DNA from: Punctularia strigosozonata HHB-11173 SS5 | Lineage: Eukaryota > Basidiomycota > Agaricomycetes > Corticiales > Punctulariaceae | Assembly (NCBI RefSeq): GCF_000264995.1 | Contig: NW_006767433.1 | Span: 1,520,876-1,584,875, forward strand | Length of the DNA stretch: 64,000 nucleotides | Direction: 5' to 3' | Shown: positions 23,108 through 32,856 of the stretch, in pieces | How positions within the stretch are numbered: position 1 is the first letter of the stretch | How the letters are laid out: every line of letters starts with the position of its first letter | Notes under the pieces: generated by a model | Database searches by the model: none | Seen by the model: only the letters and a program-made list of their open reading frames with translations | What the model was told of the DNA's origin: nothing | Made by a program: the position numbers and the translations under genes

Positions 23108-24512
23108 ATGGCTGAGCCGCATAATCTATCGGACCAGCGCGACATCGCTAGCTCTCTCCACGTCGAACAACTGGACACCAGCCTGTTCCGCTCGACGTCG
23201 TTATGGACTCCTTACCGTGCAAGAGGAGTCTTCGGCGGCCAAGTCATATCGCAAGCGACGGTAGCTGCAACCCAATGCGTGTCTGCCGAATACGCGCTAC
23301 ATGTGAGCTCTCTGTCAAAATGTTATGCAGTGATGAGTTGACACTTTCGTACGGTATCGACAGTCTCTTCATGTAGGCTCGAGTCGACACAAGTCCTCCT
23401 TGAACTAATTCCGAATCTTTCAAGTGTTACTTTCTACTGAGTGCCTCCACGACTGTTCCCATTCTCTACTACGTTGAGCGCCTGCGGGAAGGCAGGTCCT
23501 ACGTTACTCGCTCTGTCAAGGCAGTCCAAAATGGCAAGGTCATCTTCATGCTGCTCTGCTCCTTCCAACGCCCGGAACCCTGGCAGCCTTCTCATCAGTG
23601 GCCCATGCCGCCTAATGTCCCGTCGCCCGTCGCATGCGAGCTGGAGGAAGACAGGATGTGGAGGTTAGCCAAAGACCCCGCCACGTCCAAAGCACATCAA
23701 CAAGTTTGGGCTGACTATGCAGCGGTGGGATCTTCATCGTTTTTGGAGGATGTACGTGCTTCCTGACCAGCAAGGTGACACAGGAACGAGAACGAAGCCC
23801 AGTGGCGATTAAGCTCGCGGACGTGCGCACTCAGGGCGATGGGACGAAGATCTACATGTACTGGATGCGTGCCAAGAACATCCCAACGCATGAAGCACCG
23901 TTTCAAAAGGTATTGGACGCTCGTCTGGCCTTCTCCGACCGTTGACCATTGCCATTGGACAGTGCATCCTTGGCTATATATCTGACTTCCATTTGTGAGT
24001 GACCATTTCCCGAACGAGATCGCGGCCCTGTCACTCAATTTGGCACTATACCAGCATCGGCGTGGCCTCGAGTACGCTAGGACTCAAGAGATTCAGCAAA
24101 GGCCCGGATGCCGTTAGCATGATGGTCCGTATTACTCTGCGCCGAAGTCGCATGTTCACATCTCTTACGCGTACCACCTCTCCAGTCCAGCCTAGACCAC
24201 TCTATATTCTTCTACGAGTAAGTGCATGCATGGCCGGACCGGTTGTGCCGTATTGACACTTTTGCAGCGATCACTTCGACTGCGGCGAATGGCTACTCTA
24301 TGTGATTGCATCTCCGCGGACTGGCTCTGGGCGGGGAGTTTCCTTCGGTCGGGTGCGTCCGTCAAGTCAAAGGTCATGAGGTACACGCTGATAGTCTCCC
24401 ACAGATGTATACGCAAGGCGGGAAGCTGATTGCCGTCATGTCTCAAGAGGGCGTCGTAAGAGCAGATGTCAGGAAGCCAGATGGCAAGGATAGTGCGTTG
24501 GCCAAGCTCTAG
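23108..24512 (+). CDS. TES1: Acyl-CoA thioesterase II (TesB/ACOT8 type), peroxisomal
   Basis: Double-hotdog thioesterase that hydrolyses acyl-CoA to free acid and CoA. N-terminal hotdog: LDTSLFRSTSLWTPYRARGV and FGGQVISQATVAATQCV; then SLHCYFLL, ILYYVERLREGRSYVTRSVK and VQNGKVIFMLLCSFQRPEP. C-terminal hotdog: IGVASSTLGL, SSLDHSIFFYD, FDCGEWLLYVIASPRTGSGR and GKLIAVMSQEGVVRAD. The protein ends ALAKL; the last three residues AKL are a type 1 peroxisomal targeting signal. At least eight introns. Between exon 1 (23108-23302) and the exon at 23425 lies a 9-nt exon, 23364-23372, coding S-L-H, needed to restore the invariant SLHCYF. The start is the first ATG; the frame upstream to 23075 has no ATG. 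Confidence 0.93.
23364..23372 (+). other. 9-nt microexon of the thioesterase
   Basis: TCTCTTCAT is bordered by a CAG acceptor before it and a GTAGGC donor after it. It codes S-L-H and connects LH at the end of exon 1 to CYFLL in exon 3. Skipping it would keep the frame but delete three residues conserved in this family, for example in human ACOT8 (SLHCYF). Confidence 0.85.
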
Positions 24513-24599
24513 GCTGACGTACTACTATCCAGGAACTTTCGGACACTGACCTTAATACTATACCCGTACACCATGCTCAGCGTAGCAGACAATAGTTAG

Positions 24600-25284
24600 A
24601 GAGAGCGACTTATGCATATGGATTCGGATGCATGGTTACATGACATGGGCACAGTTCACGCTTGTGGCGATGGAAAGTCTAACTACCACATATCCACCCA
24701 CGGCTGGAGAGATAATGATAGATTGACGAATGTGCTACAACCAGGACAGTGCGGTGCTGACAGCGATGGAAATGAAGATACACAGCAAGGGAAAGGCAGT
24801 TTACGACTTTCGGCGGAAGCTGCAGCCTGCATACAATAGGTCAGTGCCGATCCCGCGAACGTGATGCAGGAGGATTACGCACCCTCGGTCAATCTTGCCT
24901 TACCGCCTGTGGGTTGGCAAAGCACGCTGGCGCACGAGCCGCAGATGACGACGGTCTGGGCGTGCGAGAAGACGGTGGTGATGGCAAAGCAGCCTAAAAA
25001 GAGTGATAATGTGCACATTAATTCCCCGATGGTACTGACTCGCAGCGGCGTGCGCTTTTTCGAACGGGGGTCGACATACCAGGGCACTTGACGTCCATAA
25101 AGTACGAGTTGGGCGACTGCACAAGACGCTTGAGCTTGTGCTTCCTCTTCTCGGCCTCGATGGAAGGATTCAAAAGGTCGACGGCGAGAGTCTGTGTGTT
25201 CCCCCCACGATCAGTTTTCTATCGGATGCGCGCAACACGCCCGAGCATATTCTCACCATGGTGATTTGCGGTGAGCGCGACTAA
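24600..25284 (+). CDS. Unrecognised probable multi-exon coding region
   Basis: Three stretches in different frames look like real protein: [20 protein letters not shown] near 24635, [20 protein letters not shown] with KLQPAYN near 24755, [20 protein letters not shown] with [20 protein letters not shown] near 24885, and [20 protein letters not shown] followed by [20 protein letters not shown] near 25120. They are separated by plausible short introns. I could not fix a consistent exon model, a start codon or a family. It may be a small gene, a damaged gene, or two fragments. Coordinates are the limits of coding-like sequence, not a model. Confidence 0.35.
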
Positions 25285-27275
25285 CTTGCAAGGTTGACGA
25301 AGATGGGCGCTGGGGCCGCTTTTTGAGAGGGAGGAGGGTGAGGGTGAACCGGTGATGACTGAAAATAAGGTTCAGCCATATTGGGGGGTGCCACGCGGAC
25401 CGTGTGAACTATACTCTGACTCTTGCGATACCATTTGCGATAAATCTGTAGTGATTTTTCCTCGCCTTTACCTGACGATGCTTGGTGACATACAACCCTG
25501 GGACGGTCGTACTCGTCTGCAACGTCTTGACGGACCTCCTGTGCCAGCATATTTCATGGATAGAACAAGGCTTTTGTCCGAGCAAGACAGTCAATTGTGC
25601 AATACTTCCCAGTCACACGATCATGAATGACATCTTGAGCAACATCGATCCCAGCTTGGCTTGCATCATTATACTCGTACTACTGGGATCGTATGTCTTA
25701 GCGGAAGCGTTTCACTGTGTCTCAAGTTCTCGTCAGGATGAGACTTGCTCTCATCTCCTCGAGGTGCTTCGAACGATATCGATTGACGACGATGGATGAT
25801 CACGCGCCGAGGGCGCGGATGTTCGCAATCTGGGTCGCCTCTCAGCAGCTACCAGGAAGCGGTCCCGGTTTGCCCGGTTTGCTGTGCTAGAATGAGCGAT
25901 GCAGGTTCCGGAGTCTTCGCCTGACTCCTCCAAGCCCCTATTGCTGGGAAATATGATGGTCCTGCTATAGGGCTGCCTGCGCCGACTGCTATTCCGCGGA
26001 GAGGCGGTTCAAGGTACCTTCGAGCGACGGCTCAGGACGTTCAGACGCTGTGTTCGCCTTGACCGCGCTGTGCATGTTACTGTACTGTGGCCGCAGCCAA
26101 GGGCATCCGTCGCCGAATGTCGGTCGTCAGCCTGAGAACAGTGTGGATACTCTGGCCAGCGATATCGCAGGTGTCGATGGACGCGCACAAGCAAGCATGT
26201 ACGGGCTTGTACAATTATATACGTTCGTCGGCTACCAGGGTTTACTTCCGTACCTGATCCTGAAGGACGCCCCTCTCGGCCTCGTCGAAGCTGTGGCTGA
26301 GGGAGGGCCAGAGCGGACACTTGGCGACCACGTCCTTGTTGTTTGTGGACGCGAAGGGGACCAATTCGGTGTTTCACCGCAGATCCGGTACCACGTACGC
26401 TGATGTCGCCAGAGCCCTCAATATTGCAGGATAGACCTGGGAAGGTGGCTATTGTGTTGTGGGCTGCAGCATCAGAACGACCTTGTCCGAGTAGAGTTGT
26501 ATTATTTGCAATTGACGGGTTCGAATGTCGTAGGCCGGGCTTCGTGGGCGGGGTTGGAGGCCGAATCGAGAACAACAATATGAAGAGTATTGTGTTTACG
26601 AGGGAACCGGCCGTTGCCGCTTCCGGTTTTGGACGGGGTCTCTTTGTGTTCGAGCCAGCCGGCGTCGCTTCGTCTGTCTTGCTTTTGTTGTCCTGTTGCG
26701 TGGCCTATACGCCGGGCGCGGGTGCATTGTCTCGGCCATCGGCCGCTTCCCTCCCACAGATGTATAAGAACTAGGTCGTCGGTGACTATGGATCCCTCAC
26801 CCCAGGATTCATTTCCTCCGCTGCCGTTCTAATACATTTATCTATCCCCCATTAATCTTGCTAGGTGAGGATCACTGCCCAGTCTGCCGATCCTGACTCC
26901 TCGATCTGACTGCTGTTGACTCCTGTCCTTCCGCCTATTCTTTGATCCGTCCTTGTCCCGCCCCGCGCAGCTCGTTAGGTAAGACTGCTCTCAGCCTCAC
27001 CGGCCGGCACTACATAAACCGCAGAGCTGACAAGCAAACTTTTCTGCTAGACCTTCGTTATCCTCGAGGAGTCCCTCCCTTTGCTACGCACCCAACGCAC
27101 ACGAGTCCAGCGTTCCCGACGATTGCCCATACGCACCGCCCATAATCTTTCCGCGAGCAAGTTAATCCCGCACCAGCCCATCGCAGGTCGATCCCACTAT
27201 CAGCCAGTTCCATAACTTTTCCTTCTGCATTCGACCAACCGAATCACTCTCATTCTCGACTCCCTGATCATCGCA
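25285..27275. other. Intergenic region, no supported gene
   Basis: No recognised product. Overlapping open frames of 117 codons on plus (26050-26403) and 189 codons on minus (26578-26009) compete for the same bases without family resemblance. From about 26860 to 27275 the plus strand is C/T-rich, which fits a promoter and leader of the strongly codon-biased BTG gene. Confidence 0.4.
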
Positions 27276-28265
27276 ATGGCCTCGCCCTCTACTTCGCTCT
27301 CCGTCACCGTCGCGCACGCGATCTCTTACCTCACCCGCGGTCTGGCCGCAAGCTACTCCCAGGCTTCCATCGCCCGCCTGCAGCTCGTCCTCGAGGCCAA
27401 TCTGATGGCGCATTACGCACCTTCCTGGGTCCCCACCGAACCGCTCCGGGGATCGGGCCGTCGCTGCTTCACCCTCTCCCCGAACGCACTGCCTCCACGC
27501 CCCATCCACAACGCCTGCATGTCCGCGAACGTCAAGTGGTCGGACTGGATCGCCGCCCTCGGCGGCGTCGAGTTCGATCTCTTCGTGGACCCCGGCTGCG
27601 TCTCAGTTCGTTTCGCGGGTGCCCAGGGTGCCGCCACCAAGTTCTTCACCGTGTGGTCGGAGGAGGTCGATGCCGAGCAGAAGCTGCAGGCGCAGAAAGC
27701 CGCCGCTGAGGCCAGACTCCGTGCCAACCTCGACGCCCACGCTGCGCTCCGCTCTAGGACATTCGCCCAGCAGCTGCTCCAGCACGATGAGGACGAGGAG
27801 AACGAGCTTTTCGCCCGCATCGCTCAGGAGGTCCATGAGCCGACGTTCAAGACCCCCACCGTCGACCGCTTCCCTCCCACCCTGAGCCTCAACGTCCACG
27901 TCCCTGCCCGCCGCAACGCCGTCTCACCCGCGATCTCCACCGTGTCCACCCACTCGCGCTCCAGTTCGTCCTCCTCGATGTCGAGCTCCGGCTTCTCCTT
28001 CATGTCGACCGATTCGTACGACTCGGACACCACCGTTTCGTCCGCTTCCTCGTCCTCGACCGCCGGCTCCAAGCAAAGCCGTCGCGAGCGCGCTCGCCAG
28101 CAGCGCGTCTTCATCGACTCGACCAGGAAGGAGGTCACCCCTTACGACGGCGGCAAGACCACGGTTCTCACGGGTGGCGTCATGCTCGGCGCGAAGCCCG
28201 CCGCTTCGTCGCACCGCAAGACCGGCTCCAGCGCTTCGGCCAGCTGGCGCGCCATCCGCGCATGA
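27276..28265 (+). CDS. BTG/Tob (anti-proliferative) domain protein
   Basis: Single-exon gene, 329 residues, with a BTG domain at about residues 8-125. Box A reads LMAHYAPSWVPTEPLRGSGR followed by RCFTL, aligning with the animal signature (Y..HWYPE.P.KGS.YRC). Box B reads GVEFDLFVDPGCVSVRFAG, aligning with ELTLWVDPGEVSYRIG. In animals BTG/Tob proteins bridge the CCR4-CAF1 deadenylase to mRNA-bound factors and slow growth; the same role here is inference. After the domain come a Gln/Lys/Arg helix, a Ser-rich region and a basic tail with SRRERARQQRVFIDSTRKEV and TVLTGGVMLG. GC-rich, strongly biased codons and no intron, unlike nearly all neighbours, suggest high expression. Confidence 0.82.
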   Translation: MASPSTSLSVTVAHAISYLTRGLAASYSQASIARLQLVLEANLMAHYAPSWVPTEPLRGSGRRCFTLSPNALPPRPIHNACMSANVKWSDWIAALGGVEFDLFVDPGCVSVRFAGAQGAATKFFTVWSEEVDAEQKLQAQKAAAEARLRANLDAHAALRSRTFAQQLLQHDEDEENELFARIAQEVHEPTFKTPTVDRFPPTLSLNVHVPARRNAVSPAISTVSTHSRSSSSSSMSSSGFSFMSTDSYDSDTTVSSASSSSTAGSKQSRRERARQQRVFIDSTRKEVTPYDGGKTTVLTGGVMLGAKPAASSHRKTGSSASASWRAIRA

Positions 28266-28879
28266 AGCGCTACAACGACCGCGATCCATCGCAACGATCT
28301 CCCACATTCGTTACCCTAGTGCCGTATAATCCTGATCCGCGACGTCCGACCTTACAGGATCCTCAACTAAACCCCTCGACGTCCTTCACGAAAACCCCAC
28401 AACGCATATACGGCACCGTACCTCATTTAATACCGGGTTTCCTCCACCCGATCTGCATTGCATGCATCATTCTGTTTCCACTACGCAATTCCCTTCGTCG
28501 GCATTTCCTTCAACGCATTCTTCACTGGCTGTTTCGCAATTCCAATCCAATCCAACGCATCGAATGTGTAGCAATCTCACGAACTCGACTCCTGATTCCT
28601 GGGCTTTAGTGTACATGGTCTGTTGTTGTTAATCCTAACCCCTTTTTGCTGAAGTAACCCCCGGCTCTTCGTGTTGTCTCCGTACTACTTGCTTCATTGT
28701 CTACATACTGTACACGCATAACGCAATCGACTTGCCGAGAATGGCATCCTTATATATCGTCATGTGCCTTCTATCTGAGCTTGAGCAGCCCGCTGCATGA
28801 TGACACTGACAGGCGGGCTGTGCTATCAGGACAACGACTCGTTTCCAACTCCTTTCGTGAATAACAAACTGCAACCAAC
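28266..28879. other. 3' flank of the BTG gene, no supported gene
   Basis: Pyrimidine-rich at first, then balanced. A plus-strand frame continues from 28262 but lacks ordered sequence. Probably 3' untranslated region and spacer. Confidence 0.4.
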
Positions 28880-29800
28880 CGCCCAAGATGCGCTTATATC
28901 TGCAGCTGGTATATATCTGCGTCTGCTGTGCATCGACATGGTCGCGCCGACAATCTCCGACGACTTCTCGCGCTCGCTCACAGCCTCATTGCCCAGGACA
29001 ACGTTCGAGTCTCGTAAATCGCCCGGAAGCCTCTTATCACTTGCATTGTCGTTCAGTCCGTGTCTGCACGACCGGTCAATGAGTACCTGGCGTCCGCAGG
29101 GCCCTACGCGTCACCCCGCATTCGAATGTGCGCACACCATATGTCATTACCCTAAGCCTGTTAGTGTGTACACTCTTCTTCATATATCTCAGATTCAATA
29201 CTAACACCTCCGAAAAAGCAACCGCGACGTCATAGAGAAGCGCGGACTGGGTGACATGGACGCAAACGTCTCCGCCGCTCACAGCCTCGCAGAGGGAAAT
29301 GCAACCCTAGAAACCCGGACTGCGTGGTCGGAGTCTGTGATTGGATGCATGTGTCTACTGTGATGCGGGATGGTGGCTCTTACACTCCCACCGCACTCCG
29401 TTATCCTGCGCTTGGATTGGTTGCCGGTGACGCCAGCGTCAGTCAGTCACGAGGAGAAGACGCCCTTCCTCTTGGAATTGCGAACGTTGCTTCTACGGGG
29501 TCATCTGTGGACGACTCTCGGGCTTCTCAACTATCCCCCTCCGCGCGAAGACGGGGTGACCGCTCTCTGACGGATCCGAGCCAAGGCTAAGAACCTCTCT
29601 GATAGAACCCGAATGCGAATGGCGATGTCTCAAATCGGATATTTTCTTCGCATGAATATCACCGGCATGGCATGGTCCGAAAGCCTGTTGGAGACTATCA
29701 GGCTAACCCTCGTCTGTAGCGGATGCAGAGAAACATCCCCGCGACCGAATGTATCAGCATCATTGCGGGAACTCCACAGCTGTACACCGGAAACTTAGCG
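28880..29800 (+). CDS. Unrecognised coding-like region
   Basis: Several segments read like protein: RADNLRRLLALAHSLIAQDN with VR near 28945, SVSARPVNEYLASAGPYASP near 29055 after a credible intron acceptor, a hydrophobic stretch VITLSLLVCTLLFIYLRF near 29140 that could be a membrane segment, and RDVIEKRGLGDMDANVSAAH with SLAEGNATLETRTAWSES near 29225, then EEKTPFLLELRTLLLRGHLW near 29455. They fall in different frames, so introns or damage must separate them. No family recognised; no start or stop can be fixed. Confidence 0.3.
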
Positions 29801-30182
29801 TGTGTAATTCATATGCACTGTAACTTTCCGGAGCCATTTGAGAAGATAGTGACGACAGTCGCGATTTGGAGCTGAAGACGAAGGGTAACTCCAAAACGAT
29901 GAGATAAGTAGTCAGTTATCAATGCACTCTATTGTTACATGTTGCGATAGTTCCAGGTTAGTATATGCTACAGGGTCAATCTGCAAGGCGCGGTGTCGTG
30001 GTTCGCGTGATAAGTCATGGCGGCCATCGCATATAGCGCGTAGCGTTGTCCCGAAAGAATCCTATTTCCTGAGTCACAGACGCACCGTCGTCAATGATTC
30101 TCCAAGCAGGCGATTGCAGAACTTACGATGCGGAGCCAATATCCTTTAGTTCATTCGGATTGTGAGGGCTTCACTCGCCATT

Positions 30183-30440
30183 TCACCGTCTTCGCGAGCG
30201 ACCGTAATCTACTGCCTGTACTCCTTTCCGGCAGTCAGCAAGTGATCAAAATGAGCCGATGAACACGTCGCACTGACCGTCGCGACCATTGGGAGACTTA
30301 ATCTGTTCTTCAGGTACGGATGCGCTCGGCGGGCGTCCTTGCTCGGCGGACCTGCGCGCCATGTCGTACTGCTTCATGGTATATTCCGCAAGCTCGTGGG
30401 CGTAACGTTGCTTTTGGATGTTGACGGATTGAGCAACCAT
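30183..30440 (-). CDS. Small protein, 67 residues, unknown function
   Basis: Two exons, 30440-30278 and 30223-30183, join in phase with GT-AG borders to 67 residues beginning MVAQSVNIQKQRYAHELAEY and continuing TMKQYDMARRS, then a Pro/Ser-rich linker and a basic end DYGRSRRR. The first 40 residues would form one charged helix. Support for a real gene comes from the clean intron, a TATAAAG about 100 bp upstream of the ATG and a perfect TGACGTCA further upstream. I do not recognise a family. Confidence 0.5.
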
Positions 30441-30537
30441 CGCGGTCAGCGGCGACGAGAAGGCAGTGGTTTTGTGGGGAGGAGGCGGAGGGCTGAGAGA
30501 TATTCTTGATGACCACCTCGTAACGCACTAGAAGGGT

Positions 30538-30544
30538 CTTTATA
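30538..30544 (-). promoter_or_regulatory. TATA box of the small 30.4-kb gene
   Basis: TATAAAG on the minus strand, about 98 bp before the ATG at 30440. Confidence 0.45.
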
Positions 30545-30607
30545 GGCTGGTTTGGGGGCTGTAACATTTATGCCGCATTACTGACAGCCATTCAGTTCGC
30601 TCCCCGC

Positions 30608-30615
30608 TGACGTCA
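30608..30615. promoter_or_regulatory. CRE-type palindrome TGACGTCA
   Basis: Perfect 8-bp ATF/CREB-type palindrome, 168 bp upstream of the small minus-strand gene and 64 bp beyond its TATA box. In fungi such sites are bound by bZIP factors of the Atf1/Sko1 class acting in stress responses; that this one is used is inference. Confidence 0.4.
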
Positions 30616-31944
30616 CGACTTTCTTTCGAGGGAGCGCAATGCGTGCGAACGCCCGCATGTTATCGTGCGAAACCTCCAATACTACTTCCTCTTCCGGAAG
30701 CGATCGCCGCCCCTTCAAGGTTTAACGTGAACCATCCGCATGCGTGTCCTGCCGGTCCTGTCCGACGTTTCGATACTGAGTCGCTGTTGCTCGATCCAAC
30801 AAGTCTAATGGGCATCATAATGCTCACACAAAGCTGATCTCTGAACTAAGTCGGCTATGCGTCGTCGTCGGGGCGCTACGTCACTCCAACACAGGAAGCT
30901 CCGTGATTTGACTTCCAGCTCCTCCTGCCCGTTCATTGATACCATTCGTGTGCGGCAGTAGCCATGAGGCATGCCGAGTCCAGGGCATCACGCCTGGACA
31001 TTCTATGGCGCGCTACAATAGTGTGCCGGCGTCCATGGCAAGAAGGCCCGCCCCGCGAATCACGCGGGCTGCGGCGTGAAGCCACAAGATGCGAATATGG
31101 ACCACGTTCCTTTCCTCTCCGCAAGGACACTTACTTACCGCGGCTGCTAACAGTCTAGACTCAAGGTCAGCCCGACAACTTCGTTATCAGCTTAGAAGGA
31201 AGTGAGGTTCAGCTGCAGGCTTCGAGATTACTGATGGCGCTGGTGGAGCAGTGTTTCGGTGGAACGGGAGTGTGTTGTGTCATCGCTCCCACTGCATCTT
31301 TGGCTTGCAACCTGTTTATTTGGGAAATTGCTCAGCCCGGTTACACTTTGTTCACGCCGCATATATAAATCAGTAAATTCCGATGGCTACTTTGGCTCCG
31401 CTATCTCAAGAACGAGGTACAGTCTCTACTTGGGTGCCGTTTGCTCCTCTGTTTCATCGCTTCGATTGAAAATGGATCATTGGAACGTGTATGCGCGATG
31501 GTTTCAACTACTTTTAGGCAAGAGCACTCCCCTTGAAGTTCGGCTAGCCCGTCGGCCGGTCTTGCCGGACACGGGCAGCCGGAAGTTCATTACTATGATC
31601 TGACCTGTAGAGTCCGCCTTATCTAATCGTTAGTTATGAGAGAGTGAGTGATGAAGAGCAAATGCTGTCATGCTTCGTGGTTGCGTATGCTCCACTATGC
31701 CTAGGTTCATTCGAGCGTGTGCACCAATCCATCAGTCTTAAGGCTAGATCTATTCACATTGCTATGCCTTATCTGCTTTAGAAAGGCGAAGGATACAATG
31801 CAACCAAGAAAACATCAGGGAAAAACGCAATTATCACGAGACTATAGGAGTTATCAATGACAAAGTAGTGGAGCAGGAAGTGTATCCCCAAGACTTTAGA
31901 CGTAAGGAAGCCATCCTAGCTTTTGCTCATGTTCGTGCTAGCGA
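30616..31944. other. Intergenic region, no supported gene
   Basis: Frames of up to 114 codons exist (31259-31603 plus) but none shows ordered or family-like sequence or splice context. I see no repeat or element either. Confidence 0.4.
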
Positions 31945-32856
31945 TCAGGTGAAGAACCTAGCGTATGCCGATGGCGGGAGAGCACAAGGCCAGGCGCCCG
32001 ATGAGACGGAAGTCTCCCAGACTGTCTGCGAGGAACGAAATAGATCGAGCGCTGCTCGCGCTTGCTCCAGCTGGGAGAAGCGCATTATGACGCAAGGTCT
32101 GAGACTGCATATCGGGGCGACTTACTGGGTGCTCGTACTCTTGGGGTAGCCTGGACATCTCACGCCGCATCAGACCATGCATCAGCGTCGGGAGGCTGAC
32201 CAGGCTGTGGCGCTGTAGCGTTCTCCGGAAAGGAAGGAAAAGCGCAACATCGCGAGTGTTGATGGCCGGGTGAGGGAGCTCCAGTACCGACAGAAAGTTC
32301 CAAAGGCTGTGTCCAATGATGATTTTGCCCGCGATCCTCTGAGCCACCAAGGCTTTCACCTGGTTCAAAGGAAGGGCGTGCGGACCATAGAGGTGCTCCG
32401 CCTGTAAGCCGGTCTGGGCCGTGCGATAGTCCGTAATGTGTTGACTATGTAAGATACGATCAGCACGTAGTTCAAAAGCTGCATTTGCATGACTCACGTG
32501 GGCTGCACAAAGCAATCGAGTAATGCTTCTCCTCGATAGTTGGTGATTGATACACGACTATTAGGAACCCAGTTCAGATATGGCGACGAGGCACTAAGTA
32601 CCGAACAAAGGCGTACGCGACGATGCACTGAGTACCGGCCCTGAATGAACGAAACGTCAGTCATGAATGCGGAAAGAAAGCTGAACCAAGTTTACGCACA
32701 ATACCACCTGAGCTGCGACGGCTAAGTATCTACTTGAGCGGTCAGCAAAGATGCCCCGATACGAAGGACAATACCTCACTTATCATTCGAGTGAGAGCCG
32801 CCGGACCCACTCGATGCGACGGACGACGGCGAGTATGAAGTAGGATAAGAGGTCAT
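31945..32856 (-). CDS. REX4/RNase T-like exonuclease fold without catalytic acids (pseudoenzyme)
   Basis: Five to six exons join in phase to about 230 residues of the DEDDh REX4/ISG20 type: YLAVAAQVV, ITNYRGEALLDCFVQPT, ITDYRTAQTGLQAEHLY, VAQRIAGKIIIGHSLWNFLS, LPHPAINTRDVALFLPFRR, LVSLPTLMHGLMRREM and EHPLEQARAALDLFRSSQ. In active relatives the corresponding places are D-C-E-M-V (ExoI), GHSLWND (ExoII) and H-x4-D before AR (ExoIII). Here these read A-A-Q-V-V, GHSLWNF and HPLEQAR, so all four carboxylates are replaced, while the scaffold is kept. The ExoII and ExoIII changes are read directly in long exons; ExoI depends on a short exon near 32706-32729. Start at MTSYPTSYSPSSV. The intron before LEQARA starts GTAAGT. 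Either a scaffold protein or a decaying copy. Confidence 0.68.

Noticed and set aside
26009-26578. 189-codon minus-strand frame, overlapped by a 117-codon plus-strand frame
   Set aside because: Composition is Arg/Ser/Pro-biased with no ordered blocks, and neither frame has a convincing intron or neighbour signal.
31958-32515. Calling the exonuclease-like frame an active RNA exonuclease 4
   Set aside because: The fold is right, but the catalytic Asp/Glu positions are replaced at all motifs, so activity cannot be claimed.
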